Shown: positions 17,392-25,967 of the stretch, piece by piece
Numbering within the stretch: the first letter of the stretch is position 1
How the letters are laid out: each line of letters opens with the position of its first letter
NCBI RefSeq assembly: GCF_002086815.1
Contig: NZ_MVID01000023.1
Location: 49,586-113,585 of the forward strand
Reading direction: 5' to 3'
Length of the DNA: 64,000 nucleotides
Source: Mycolicibacterium parafortuitum
GTDB taxonomy: Bacteria; Actinomycetota; Actinomycetes; Mycobacteriales; Mycobacteriaceae
The notes under the pieces: model-generated
Told to the model about the DNA's origin: nothing
The model's database searches: none
What the model saw: only the letters and a program-made list of their open reading frames with translations
Translations under genes and position numbers: made by a program

Positions 17392-18635
17392 CCTCGGCGA
17401 GGGCAGACGGCGACCCCGGACAATCGGCGGACAATCCGTTCCCGGTCCGCGGGGTGGCCATCCGCGTGGCCGGGTGGATCGACAAGCTCGGCGCGGTGTG
17501 GGTCGAGGGCCAGATCGCCCAGCTGACGCTGCGCCCGAACTCCAACACCGCGTTCATCACGCTGCGGGACCCGGCAGCCGACATGTCACTGTCGCTGACC
17601 TGTCCGCGCGACCTGGTCGTCAACGCGCCGGTGAAGATGACCGACGGCACCCAGGTGATCGTCTACGGCAAGCCGAACTTCTACACCGGCCGCGGCACGT
17701 TCTCGCTGCGGGTCAGTGAGATCCGCGCGGTCGGGATCGGCGAACTGCTGGCCCGCATCGAGCGGCTGCGCCGCCTGCTCGATGCCGAAGGGCTGTTCGA
17801 TCCACGGCTGAAACGACCCATCCCGTTCCTGCCGGGCACCATCGGCTTGATCACCGGCCGCGCGTCGGCCGCCGAGCACGACATCATGGCCGTCGCCTCC
17901 GGCCGATGGCCCGCCGTGCGGTTCGCGGTGCGCAACACCGTGGTGCAGGGGCCCAACGCGGTCCCCCAGATCGTCGAGGCCCTGCGCGCGCTCGACGCCG
18001 ACCCGGAGGTCGACGTGATCGTGCTGGCGCGTGGCGGCGGCAGCGTCGAGGATCTGCTGCCGTTCTCCGACGAGACGCTGTGCCGCGAGATCTCCCGGTG
18101 CACCACGCCGGTGGTCAGCGCGATCGGACACGAACCCGACAACCCGCTGTGTGACCTGGTGGCCGACCTGCGTGCGGCGACGCCGACCGACGCCGCGAAA
18201 CGGATCGTGCCCGACACCGCCGCCGAACAGGCCCTGATCTCGGATCTGCGGCGCCGCAGCGCCCGCGCGCTGCGCAACTGGGTGAACCGCGAGGCGCACG
18301 TCGTCGCGCAACTGCGCAGCCGGCCGGTGCTGGCCCGGCCGCTGGCGGCCATCGACGCCCGCGCCGACGAGGTGCACCGCGCCCGCGCCGCGGCCCGGCG
18401 TGACATCACCCGGCTGTTGACGAGGGAATCGGAGCGCATCGGGCACCTGTCGGCACGGCTGTCGACGCTGGGTCCCGCGGCGACGCTGGCACGGGGTTAC
18501 GCGGTGGTGCAGACGATCCCGGACTCGGGTGAACCGCAGATCCTCGGATCGGTCGCCGATGCCCCGGCGGGCACCAGGCTGCGGGTGCGGGTCGGCGACG
18601 GCGCGATCACAGCGACGAGCGAGGGGGAACAGTGA
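17388..18635 (+). CDS. xseA: Exodeoxyribonuclease VII large subunit
   Basis: The 415-residue protein has an N-terminal OB-fold (about 20-115, with VWVEGQIAQLTLRPNSNTAFITLRD split across two strands) that binds single-stranded DNA. The catalytic core has GLITGRASAAEHD, VIVLARGGGSVEDLLPF and SAIGHEPD-type motifs, and a coiled-coil region (about 270-350) contacts XseB subunits. ExoVII degrades single-stranded DNA from both ends and handles topoisomerase-linked damage. GTG start overlaps the upstream stop by 4 bases; its own stop overlaps xseB the same way. Corresponds to Rv1108c. Confidence 0.95.
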   Translation: MTSARADGDPGQSADNPFPVRGVAIRVAGWIDKLGAVWVEGQIAQLTLRPNSNTAFITLRDPAADMSLSLTCPRDLVVNAPVKMTDGTQVIVYGKPNFYTGRGTFSLRVSEIRAVGIGELLARIERLRRLLDAEGLFDPRLKRPIPFLPGTIGLITGRASAAEHDIMAVASGRWPAVRFAVRNTVVQGPNAVPQIVEALRALDADPEVDVIVLARGGGSVEDLLPFSDETLCREISRCTTPVVSAIGHEPDNPLCDLVADLRAATPTDAAKRIVPDTAAEQALISDLRRRSARALRNWVNREAHVVAQLRSRPVLARPLAAIDARADEVHRARAAARRDITRLLTRESERIGHLSARLSTLGPAATLARGYAVVQTIPDSGEPQILGSVADAPAGTRLRVRVGDGAITATSEGEQ

Positions 18636-18844
18636 AGCCTATTAGTCAACTCGGGTACGAAGAGGCGCGCGACGAACTGATCGATGTCGTGGAGCAGCTG
18701 GAGCACGGTGGCCTCGACCTCGATTCGTCGCTGAAACTCTGGGAAAGAGGCGAACAGCTGGCGAAACGGTGCGAAGAACACTTAGCCGGCGCTCGGGAGC
18801 GAGTCGAGAAGGCACTGACCTCGAACACCGACGAGGATGGGTGA
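18632..18844 (+). CDS. xseB: Exodeoxyribonuclease VII small subunit
   Basis: A 70-residue protein with the two-helix hairpin of XseB: LGYEEARDELIDVVEQLEHG and LDLDSSLKLWERGEQLAKRC, matching the family signature and length. Several copies coat the coiled coil of XseA in the holoenzyme. The GTG start overlaps the xseA stop (GTGA), which keeps their translation coupled. Corresponds to Rv1107c. Confidence 0.95.
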   Translation: MKPISQLGYEEARDELIDVVEQLEHGGLDLDSSLKLWERGEQLAKRCEEHLAGARERVEKALTSNTDEDG

Positions 18845-18878
18845 ACCGGGAGCGGGTTTTCCACTCAGCTCTCGAAAT

Positions 18879-18892
18879 TGGAACACGTTTCA
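18879..18892. promoter_or_regulatory. KstR operator upstream of hsd
   Basis: TGGAACACGTTTCA fits the KstR consensus TnnAACnnGTTnnA at every fixed position. It lies just before a -10-like TAGTCT (18895-18900) that would start a leaderless mRNA at the hsd ATG (18907), so KstR bound here would block RNA polymerase. KstR is the TetR-type repressor of cholesterol-catabolic genes, and M. smegmatis hsd is reported as a member of its regulon. Confidence 0.8.
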
Positions 18893-18906
18893 GTTAGTCT
18901 GCCCGC

Positions 18907-20031
18907 ATGGGTGATGCCTCGCTGCGCACAGAACTGGGCCACGTGCTGGTCACCGGCGGCTCCGGGTTCGTCGGCGCCAACCTGGTCACCGAACTCCTGG
19001 AACGCGGCCTGCGGGTGCGCTCGTTCGACCGGGTGCCGTCACCGCTGCCGGAACACCCCCGGCTCGAGGTGTCCGTCGGTGACATCACGAACGCCGACGA
19101 TGTCGCCCGTGCGGTGGGCACCGGCGCAGACACGGTGGACACCGTGTTCCACACCGCGGCGGTCATCGACCTGATGGGCGGCGCGTCGGTCAGCGAGGAG
19201 TACCGGCAGCGCAGCTTCGCGGTGAACGTCACCGGAACCGAGAACCTGGTGCGGGCCGCGCAGAAGGCAGGCACCAAACGGTTCGTCTACACCGCGTCCA
19301 ACAGTGTCGTGATGGGCGGGCAGCGCATCGCCGGCGGCGACGAAAACCTGCCGTACACCCAGCGTTTCAACGATCTCTACACCGAGACCAAGGTGGTCGC
19401 CGAGAAGTTCGTGCTGTCGCAGAACGGAGTGTCGGGCTTGCTGACATGCTCGATCCGGCCCAGCGGGATCTGGGGTCGCGGCGACCAGACCATGTTCCGC
19501 AAGGTCTTCGAGAGCGTGCTGGCCGGCCACGTGAAGGTGCTGGTCGGCAGCAAGAACGTCAAACTCGACAACTCCTATGTGCACAACCTGGTGCACGGCT
19601 TCATCCTGGCCGCCGAGCACCTCGTCGACGGCGGGACCGCACCCGGTCAGGCGTACTTCATCAACGACGGCGAGCCGATCAACATGTTCGAGTTCTCCCG
19701 GCCGGTGGTGGAGGCCTGCGGGCAGCCGTGGCCGTCGCTGTGGGTGCCCGGCCGGCTGGTGTGGGCCGCGATGATGGCCTGGCAGTTCCTGCACTTCAAG
19801 TTCGGGCTGCCCAAGCCACTGCTGGAACCGCTTGCGGTGGAACGCCTTTACCTGGACAACTACTTCTCCATCGCCAAGGCCGAACGCGATCTGGGCTACC
19901 GCCCGCTGTTCACCACCGAACAGGCGCTGGCGCAGTGCACGCCGTACTACGTGGAGTTGTTCGAGCGGATGAAGACCGAGACGGGGGCCCCGGCCGTCCA
20001 GGCCGCCGCCCCGGTCCCGCCGAAGGGCTGA
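18907..20031 (+). CDS. hsd: 3-beta-hydroxysteroid dehydrogenase / cholesterol dehydrogenase
   Basis: The 374-residue protein is an extended SDR: Rossmann motif GGSGFVG at 17-23, FHTAA at 81-85, catalytic Tyr158 and Lys162 in LYTETKVVAEKF, and the steroid-dehydrogenase hallmark SYVHNLVHGFILAAEHL. It oxidises the 3-beta-hydroxyl of cholesterol to the ketone and isomerises the double bond, the entry step of sterol catabolism. It is very close to Rv1106c by remembered sequence. A KstR operator and a leaderless -10 box lie directly upstream. A C-terminal hydrophobic region (about 280-300) may associate with the membrane. The next gene starts 13 bases later. Confidence 0.93.
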   Translation: MGDASLRTELGHVLVTGGSGFVGANLVTELLERGLRVRSFDRVPSPLPEHPRLEVSVGDITNADDVARAVGTGADTVDTVFHTAAVIDLMGGASVSEEYRQRSFAVNVTGTENLVRAAQKAGTKRFVYTASNSVVMGGQRIAGGDENLPYTQRFNDLYTETKVVAEKFVLSQNGVSGLLTCSIRPSGIWGRGDQTMFRKVFESVLAGHVKVLVGSKNVKLDNSYVHNLVHGFILAAEHLVDGGTAPGQAYFINDGEPINMFEFSRPVVEACGQPWPSLWVPGRLVWAAMMAWQFLHFKFGLPKPLLEPLAVERLYLDNYFSIAKAERDLGYRPLFTTEQALAQCTPYYVELFERMKTETGAPAVQAAAPVPPKG

Positions 20032-20043
20032 CACACTCGGCGC

Positions 20044-20772
20044 ATGCCGGAGTTTCGCTTCACCGAGCGCGCCGGCGCGCGCCTGCGTTATCTGGACTCC
20101 GGCGGTGACCACCGGGGGGCGCCGGTGGTGTTCGTGCCCGGGTTCACCTGTGTAGCAGACGATTACGCCGAGATCCTGCCCGTCCTGGGCAGGCGGGCTG
20201 TCGTCGTCGAACTGCGGGGCCACGGCCACAGCCACGCGAGGTCCGGCCCTTTCGACTCGGACACCCTCGCCGGTGATGTCGGCGCCGTGGTCGACGACGT
20301 CACCAACGGTCCGGTGCACGTGATGACGTTCTCGCGCGGGACCCCGTACGCGCTGCTGTGGGCGCTGGCCAACTCGGACCGGGTGCGCTCGGTGTCGATC
20401 GGCGACTACGTACCGCAGGAGATCGCGCTGTCCGACGACGTCGTCACCCGCCTGCTCGACGGGCGCTGGCGCGGAACGCCGGTCGGTGACCGTGTCGACC
20501 GCGAGGCCGGATTCGCGACGATCCGCGCGGCGCGGGCGCAGTCGTTGTGGGAGCCGATGACGCGCTGGCAGCCGCCGCTGCTCGTGGTCCGCAGCCCGAA
20601 CGCGCCGATCGTCGACGACGCGGCGTGGGCGCGCTACCGCACGGACTTCCCCACCGCGACGCTGCACGAATTCGCCGACTCACCGCACGACATCTTCCGG
20701 CCGGACCGCGGCCGGTACCCGCGACTGGTCCGCGGGCACATCGACGCGGCGGATGGCGCGGGATCGCCGTAG
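20044..20772 (+). CDS. Alpha/beta hydrolase
   Basis: The 242-residue enzyme has the alpha/beta-hydrolase fold: FVPGFTC oxyanion region, LRGHGHS, a nucleophile elbow TFSRGTP with Ser97 (the first Gly of GxSxG is Thr), and a late His in FADSPHDIF. Length is usual for an esterase or C-C hydrolase. It sits 13 bases after hsd on the same strand and is probably in the same transcript, so a sterol- or lipid-derived substrate is a reasonable guess but not shown. Confidence 0.8.
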   Translation: MPEFRFTERAGARLRYLDSGGDHRGAPVVFVPGFTCVADDYAEILPVLGRRAVVVELRGHGHSHARSGPFDSDTLAGDVGAVVDDVTNGPVHVMTFSRGTPYALLWALANSDRVRSVSIGDYVPQEIALSDDVVTRLLDGRWRGTPVGDRVDREAGFATIRAARAQSLWEPMTRWQPPLLVVRSPNAPIVDDAAWARYRTDFPTATLHEFADSPHDIFRPDRGRYPRLVRGHIDAADGAGSP

Positions 20773-20824
20773 CGCGTGGCCCCGATCGGTTCCGCTCGGC
20801 GACCGAGAGGAGGACGATCGAATC

Positions 20825-21376
20825 ATGAGCGAACCGCAGAGCCCTCAAGCACCGGATGCGGCCCCCCAGGGGACTGTGCCGCCACAGTCGGCGACGCCGC
20901 CGCCGGGCCCCCCGCTGCAGCCACCGCCCCATCAACCGCCGCCCTACGGCGCGCCGAACCGGCCCAACCGCGTCACCCATATCGCGGCCTGGATCGGCAT
21001 CGTCGCCGGGTCGCTGTTGATCGTCGCCATCATCTTCCTCCTGGGCTTCGTGGTCGGCCAGAGCGCAGGCGGGGACGACGACCGGGACTGGCACCGCGGC
21101 GACCGGCCCTTCCACCACGGCGGATCCTGGGGCCCCGGCATGTACGGCCCCGGCATGCAGGGTGGCCCCGGTGGGCCGGGCGGGATGATGCCGGGCATGC
21201 AGGGCGGCGGCATGATGCCCGGCATGCACGGCGGGATGATGCCCGGGATGCAGGGCGGCGGCATGATGCCGGGGATGATGCCCGGCGGCATGATGCCCGG
21301 CGGCATGATGCCCGGCATGCAGACACCGTCGACGACCGAGCCGTCGACGAGGCCGCCGGCTCCGCCGCGGCCCTGA
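20825..21376 (+). CDS. Single-pass membrane protein with Met/Gly repeat tail
   Basis: The 183-residue protein has a Pro/Gln-rich cytoplasmic N-terminus (1-50), one transmembrane helix (about 58-81, IGIVAGSLLIVAIIFLLGFVVG), an Asp/His-rich patch (DDDRDWHRGDRPFHHGG) and a tail of repeating MMPGMQGGG/MMPGGMMPGG units (about 100-165). Met- and His-rich extracytoplasmic segments often bind copper or silver; no cysteine is present. AGGAGG precedes ATG 20825. It follows the hydrolase gene on the same strand. The function is not known; metal binding is inference. Confidence 0.65.
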   Translation: MSEPQSPQAPDAAPQGTVPPQSATPPPGPPLQPPPHQPPPYGAPNRPNRVTHIAAWIGIVAGSLLIVAIIFLLGFVVGQSAGGDDDRDWHRGDRPFHHGGSWGPGMYGPGMQGGPGGPGGMMPGMQGGGMMPGMHGGMMPGMQGGGMMPGMMPGGMMPGGMMPGMQTPSTTEPSTRPPAPPRP

Positions 21377-21390
21377 CCGCGCGACCCTGC

Positions 21391-23709
21391 TCAGCGGTGC
21401 TCGGCGGGCAGGCCGACCAGCTCCGGGACCGCGGCGGCCTCGATCGGCCTGCTGAAGTAATAGCCCTGGGCGAGGTCGCAGTTGCTGTCCCGAAGCCACG
21501 CGACGGTGGCCTCGTCCTCGACCCCCTCGGCCACCACGACGCTGCCCAGGTCGTGGGTGAGGTCGATGACGGCACGGACCACCACCGCGGTGCGCGGGTC
21601 ACTCGTCACCGTCGAGATGAACTGGCGGTCCAGCTTGATCTCGTCGATCCGTAGTTCGCGCAGATAGGACAGCGCCGAGAAGCCGCTGCCGAAATCGTCG
21701 ATCGCCACCCGGATGCCGAGGCCGCGCAATTGGGCGAGCACCCCGGTCACCACGTCGAAGTCGTGCAGCACGAGATCCTCGGTGATCTCCAGGGTCAGCA
21801 GGTCCGCAGGCAGACCATGACGCCCCAGTGCCTGGCCGAGAGCGGCCGGCAGCCCAGCGTCCCGCAGGAACGGGGCGAACAGGTTGACCGCCACCGGCAT
21901 CGGCACCCCGCCGGAGATCCACCGCGCCGCATCAGCCAGAACCTTGTCGAGCACCGTGTCGGTGACCGGGCGCATCAGTCCGTGCTGGCGGACCAGGGGC
22001 AGGAAGGCATCCGGGCTCAGCAACCCCAGCCTGGGGTGCAGCCACCGCAGCAGCGCCTCCACCCCGACGACCGACCCGGAACGCAGGTCCACCTTCGGTT
22101 GGTAAACCATGCGGAGTTCGTCGTCGTCGAGGGCGCGGCGAAGTTCCCCGAGCAACCGGATCTTGGCGGCGCCGTCGGGCCAGTTCTGCACCGAACCGCT
22201 TTGGGGTGCAACGATATCCGGCTCGGCAGACTCGCAGGAGGCATCGAAGACGTGCACCCGCGAGGACCGAGACCGCTTAGCCGTCCGCATCGCGGTCTCG
22301 GCGCGGCCGACCAACGTGTGCGGCGCGATCTGCGCCTCCCGCGTCGCGGCCGCCGCAACCCCGACGCTGGGGCGCAACAAGATCTGTTCCCCGTGCACCA
22401 GGAAGGGTTCGTCGAACGCGTCGACGACGTGTTCGGCGATCAGCTGCGAATCGTCGTGCTCGCCTTCGAGCAGCAGCGCGACTTCGTCGCCCCGCATCCG
22501 GGCGACCGTGTCACCGGCGCGCGCGCAGTCGGCGATCCGTTGCCCGACCTTGACCAGCAGCCCGTCCGCTTCGGGATGGCCGACGCTGTCGTTGACCAGC
22601 TTGAAGTCGTCGAGGTCGAGGAACACCACCGCGACCCGGTGTCCGTGGCGGGAGCTCAGCATCAGCGCGTGCGCCAGCCGGTCGTAGAACAACGTCTGGT
22701 TCGCCAGTCCGGTCAACGGGTCGCGGAAAGCCTGCTCGGCGGCGGCCCGCAACAGCTGCCGGTTCTCCCATGCCGCGACCATCTGCCGCAGGCACACCGC
22801 GACGACGATGACCGGGACGAGGTAGCGCTCCAGACCCGACATGATCAGCAGCGGTCCGATCGTCCCCGCCAGCAGCAGCGGCACGTAGGGCGCCCACAGC
22901 GCGGTGTTCGACGGCACCAGCACGCTCGGCATCCGTGGGGGCGCGTTTCCGCGGCTGAGCACCGAGGCGAGGCAGATCGCGACGAGCGCGCCGGCCCAGC
23001 CCAGATCGATGAAGCTGCCCGTCTGATAGCTGCCCGCCGCGACGGCGTACGAGAACGCGCTGTCGGTGACCGTCATCAGGGCGAACCCGAGCACGAGCAG
23101 CGCGGGCACCGCACGATGGGCCGCGTCGACACGGGCCAGCACCGCGACGGCCACCGCGAGGATCACGATGTCGGCGACGGGATAGAAGAACGCGAGCCCG
23201 AGCGCGAACTTGTCGTCGCGATACGTGTCATAGACCGGCTGCAGCGCGAAGATCCACGCCAGAAGGAATGAGCACAACGCGACGGTCAGAGCGTCCAGCG
23301 TGATCCGCAACGTGGCCTGGCGCCGGGACCACACGTCGAACTGCGCCATGCCCAGCACCGCCGGGATCGCGAGAACACTGAAGGCAAGATAGAAGACGTC
23401 CGCCGGGGACGGATACGGATCGATGTGCAGCACGTGCTCGCAGATCAGCCAGATCAGGTCCGCGACCGCCCAGGCGCCGATCGCGGCCGCCATGGTGGCC
23501 CACGCGCGGCGCTGCCGCCCCTCCGCGGATTTCGCCGCCATCCCCGCACACGTCGCGGTGAAGCTGGACAGCGCCAGGATGAGGGCGTCGTCGACCAGAT
23601 GCAGCCAACCTTTGCCCTGGCCGGCGGCCAGGGCCACCGCCAGCGCGCCCGTGAGCACGAACGGCACCGCCACAAGGCCCCCCGGAACCCGGGGTCGTCC
23701 ATCGTTCAC
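21391..23709 (-). CDS. Membrane GGDEF-EAL protein, probable c-di-GMP phosphodiesterase
   Basis: A 772-residue protein: about ten transmembrane helices in the first 310 residues form a sensory module, followed by a GGDEF domain (about 325-480) and an EAL domain (about 510-765). The cyclase signature reads RGDEV near residue 405, losing the first Gly, so cyclase activity is doubtful. The EAL side keeps EALLRW near 549, a DDFGSGFSAL loop 6, KLDRQFI, an EGVED Glu and QGYYFSRP, so hydrolysis of c-di-GMP is likely, with the degenerate GGDEF perhaps binding GTP as an activator. It is convergent with the Met-rich gene. Confidence 0.9.
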   Translation of the reverse strand: MNDGRPRVPGGLVAVPFVLTGALAVALAAGQGKGWLHLVDDALILALSSFTATCAGMAAKSAEGRQRRAWATMAAAIGAWAVADLIWLICEHVLHIDPYPSPADVFYLAFSVLAIPAVLGMAQFDVWSRRQATLRITLDALTVALCSFLLAWIFALQPVYDTYRDDKFALGLAFFYPVADIVILAVAVAVLARVDAAHRAVPALLVLGFALMTVTDSAFSYAVAAGSYQTGSFIDLGWAGALVAICLASVLSRGNAPPRMPSVLVPSNTALWAPYVPLLLAGTIGPLLIMSGLERYLVPVIVVAVCLRQMVAAWENRQLLRAAAEQAFRDPLTGLANQTLFYDRLAHALMLSSRHGHRVAVVFLDLDDFKLVNDSVGHPEADGLLVKVGQRIADCARAGDTVARMRGDEVALLLEGEHDDSQLIAEHVVDAFDEPFLVHGEQILLRPSVGVAAAATREAQIAPHTLVGRAETAMRTAKRSRSSRVHVFDASCESAEPDIVAPQSGSVQNWPDGAAKIRLLGELRRALDDDELRMVYQPKVDLRSGSVVGVEALLRWLHPRLGLLSPDAFLPLVRQHGLMRPVTDTVLDKVLADAARWISGGVPMPVAVNLFAPFLRDAGLPAALGQALGRHGLPADLLTLEITEDLVLHDFDVVTGVLAQLRGLGIRVAIDDFGSGFSALSYLRELRIDEIKLDRQFISTVTSDPRTAVVVRAVIDLTHDLGSVVVAEGVEDEATVAWLRDSNCDLAQGYYFSRPIEAAAVPELVGLPAEHR

Positions 23710-23808
23710 GGCGCTCCCATGCCCGCTGACACCGCTGACGATCCGACGCTAGCCCAGATCGAATGCGCTCAGGCGCCGTTTGCTCGCCGTGGTCCTCGGC
23801 GATCCGGC

Positions 23809-24273
23809 TCAGTGCGCTTGGGCAGCCTGCTTGATCGCCGCGAGGGTCGCCGGGATGCCGGTCCGTGCCGCCTCACTGCGGTTGGCGATCTCGGCGTCCG
23901 CGGTCTCGCCGTAGCGTTCGCGAAAACCCGCCACCCCCTTGGGTAACAACTCCCAGGATTCGGTGAGACGGGTGCCGCCGTCGGCCTCGGTCATCTCATA
24001 ACCCCAGTACACCCAGCCGTGGTTGACCTCCCAGGCGAACTTGCGGCCGGGCTCGGCGGCGACGACCTGCGAACGCGTCTCCCACGTCCGTTCCGGGGTC
24101 TCGTTGCGCCCCGTGAACCACGCGCCCTCCTGTGGGCCGGCCCCCTCGTCCCACCAGCACGCCGCGCAGATCGGGCTCCACTGCCCCATCCGGGTGATGT
24201 CGCTGATCAGCGCGTAGACCTGATCGGGCGTCGCGGCGACCTGGATCGACTCGGACCTCTTCAACTCGGTCAT
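23809..24273 (-). CDS. SRPBCC-family polyketide cyclase/START-like protein
   Basis: A 154-residue helix-grip protein starting at ATG 24273 (MTELKRSESIQVAATPDQVYALISDITRM, given here in two parts: MTELKRSESIQVAA, then TPDQVYALISDI). It continues with GQWSPICAACWWDEG, a mid-strand KFAWEVNHGWVYWGYEM and a long C-terminal helix. Members bind hydrophobic ligands in a deep cavity; some are cyclases. The reading frame extends far upstream but this start matches the fold. It is divergent from the SDR pair with 96 bases between. Confidence 0.82.
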   Translation of the reverse strand: MTELKRSESIQVAATPDQVYALISDITRMGQWSPICAACWWDEGAGPQEGAWFTGRNETPERTWETRSQVVAAEPGRKFAWEVNHGWVYWGYEMTEADGGTRLTESWELLPKGVAGFRERYGETADAEIANRSEAARTGIPATLAAIKQAAQAH

Positions 24274-24332
24274 CGGCCCGAGTCTGCCAGTCCGGCTCCG
24301 GCTATTGCGCTTTCGGGTTCGGGGTGTGACTT

Positions 24333-24346
24333 TAGAACGCGTTCCT
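24333..24346. promoter_or_regulatory. KstR-like operator before the SDR pair
   Basis: TAGAACGCGTTCCT matches the KstR consensus TnnAACnnGTTnnA at all fixed positions except the last base, and contains the perfect palindrome GAACGCGTTC. It is centred about 30 bases before the first SDR start codon at 24370. It could serve KstR or another TetR-type lipid regulator. Confidence 0.45.
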
Positions 24347-24369
24347 GTCGTCGTCGAAAGGCCAACTGG

Positions 24370-25146
24370 ATGAACAACGGTAGCGGGCGGACGGCGGTCA
24401 TCGTCGGCGGAGCCTCCGGCATCGGCTGGGCGAGCGCCCAAGCCCTCGCCCGGCAGGACTGCCACGTCACGATCGCCGACCTGAACGCCGACGGCGCCGC
24501 CGAACGCGCGGCCGAGCTGGGCCCGGGGCACTCCGCCGCCGCTGTCGACGTCACCGACGAGGACTCGGTACAACGGCTCTTCGACGGGGTCGGCCCGCTC
24601 GACATCGCGGTGAACTGCGCGGGTTTCAGCAACGTCGGGCTGATCACCGAGATGCCCGCCGCGGATTTCAGAGCCGTCATCGACGTGTGCCTCAACGGTG
24701 CGTTCATCGTCACCAAACACGCCGGCAGGCACCTGCGCCCCGGCGGCTCGCTGGTGCAGATCAGCTCGCTCAACGGCAGGCAGCCCGCCGCCGGGATGAG
24801 CGCCTACTGTGCGGCCAAGGCCGGGCTGTCGATGCTGACCCAGGTCGCCGCGCTGGAGATGGGACCGCGCGGCATCCGGGTCAATGCCGTGGCTCCCGGC
24901 TTCGTGCACACCCCGCTCACCGCCGCGGCCGCGTCGGTGCCGGGTGTGGTCGAGGACTACGTGGACAACACCGCCCTTGGGCGCGCCGGCACTCCCGAGG
25001 ACATCGCCGAGGCCGTCGTCTATCTGTGCTCGCCCGGGTCGTCGTGGCTGACAGGTGAGGTGCTCGACATCAACGGCGGCGCCCATCTGAAGCGCTATCC
25101 GGACGTGATGGGCCACGTGATGCGGTTGATGGAGCCCTCCACGTGA
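24370..25146 (+). CDS. SDR-family oxidoreductase (first of coupled pair)
   Basis: The 258-residue classical short-chain dehydrogenase has GGASGIG at the NAD(P) site, an IADLNADG segment whose Asp points to NAD(H), NCAG in the core, catalytic Ser in QISSLNG and the YCAAK Tyr/Lys pair. The C-terminal TGEVLDINGGAHL is the usual SDR signature. ATG 24370 is preceded by GAAAGG; the frame is open further upstream but has no family similarity. A KstR-like site lies just before it. The last 4 bases overlap the second SDR. Substrate unknown; steroid or fatty-acyl alcohols are plausible from context. Confidence 0.88.
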   Translation: MNNGSGRTAVIVGGASGIGWASAQALARQDCHVTIADLNADGAAERAAELGPGHSAAAVDVTDEDSVQRLFDGVGPLDIAVNCAGFSNVGLITEMPAADFRAVIDVCLNGAFIVTKHAGRHLRPGGSLVQISSLNGRQPAAGMSAYCAAKAGLSMLTQVAALEMGPRGIRVNAVAPGFVHTPLTAAAASVPGVVEDYVDNTALGRAGTPEDIAEAVVYLCSPGSSWLTGEVLDINGGAHLKRYPDVMGHVMRLMEPST

Positions 25147-25958
25147 GCTTCACCGGCAAGCAGGCGATCGTCACCGGCGGTGGGTCGGGCATCGGCGCGG
25201 CGCTGTGCCGCGCCCTCGACGATGCGGGTGCGCACGTGGTCTGCACCGACATCGACGAACTCGCCGCGAACCGGGTGGCGGCCACGCTCAGTCCGCGGGC
25301 CCGCGCCGCGAGGTTGGACGTCACCGACGGCGCAGCCGTGCAGCAGGCGGTCGACGACGTCGTCGCGCGCACCGGGCGGCTGGACCTGATGTTCAACAAC
25401 GCCGGGATCGTCTGGGGCGGTGAGACCGAACTGCTCACCCTCGACCAGTGGAACGCGATCATCGACATCAACATCCGCGGCGTCGTGCACGGCGTCGCGG
25501 CCGCGTATCCGCAGATGCTGCGCCAAGGCCACGGTCACATCGTCAACACCGCGTCGATGGCCGGCCTGGCCGCCGCGGGGCACCTGACGAGCTACGTGGC
25601 CACCAAGCACGCGGTGGTGGGGCTGTCGATGGCGCTGCGGTCGGAGGCCGTCCCGCGCGGGGTCGGCGTGCTGGCCGTGTGCCCGGCCGCCGTCGAGACC
25701 CCGATCCTCGACAAGGGCGCGGTCGGGTCGTTCGCCGGGCGCGACTTCTTCCTCCGCAATCAGGGCGGCCGGGCCTACGACCCGGACCGGCTCGCCGCCG
25801 ACGTGCTGCGCGCGATCGAACGCAACAAGGCCATCGTGGTCAAACCCGCTGTGGCGCATGCGCAATGGGTGCTCTCACGGATGGCGCCGGTGATGCTGAA
25901 CCGGCTGGCGATGAAGTTCTTGGCGACACCGAGTCCACCGCGGGTCAACACCGGATAG
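25143..25958 (+). CDS. SDR-family oxidoreductase (second of coupled pair)
   Basis: The 271-residue protein has GGGSGIG, a TDIDE acidic stretch after the second strand (NAD preference), NNAGI, a Ser in NTASMAG and the catalytic YVATK. Its C-terminus (about 220-271) is longer than classical SDRs, with AIERNKAIVVKPAVAHAQWVLSRM and LNRLAMKFLA segments seen in membrane-associated SDRs. GTG 25143 overlaps the first SDR stop by 4 bases, so the two enzymes are made together and may act in sequence. The AI-2E-type permease follows 10 bases later. Confidence 0.88.
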   Translation: MSFTGKQAIVTGGGSGIGAALCRALDDAGAHVVCTDIDELAANRVAATLSPRARAARLDVTDGAAVQQAVDDVVARTGRLDLMFNNAGIVWGGETELLTLDQWNAIIDINIRGVVHGVAAAYPQMLRQGHGHIVNTASMAGLAAAGHLTSYVATKHAVVGLSMALRSEAVPRGVGVLAVCPAAVETPILDKGAVGSFAGRDFFLRNQGGRAYDPDRLAADVLRAIERNKAIVVKPAVAHAQWVLSRMAPVMLNRLAMKFLATPSPPRVNTG

Positions 25959-25967
25959 TGTGCGCCC

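Noticed and set aside
21180..21330. Regular ATGATGCCCGG-type repeats resembling a CRISPR or satellite array
   Set aside because: They are in-frame codons of the Met/Gly tail, lack constant repeat-spacer lengths, and no cas gene is near.
23755..23780. A third copy of the hairpin repeat arm (ATGCGCTCAGGCGC)
   Set aside because: Only 8-9 bases match one arm, with no second arm nearby, so it is chance.
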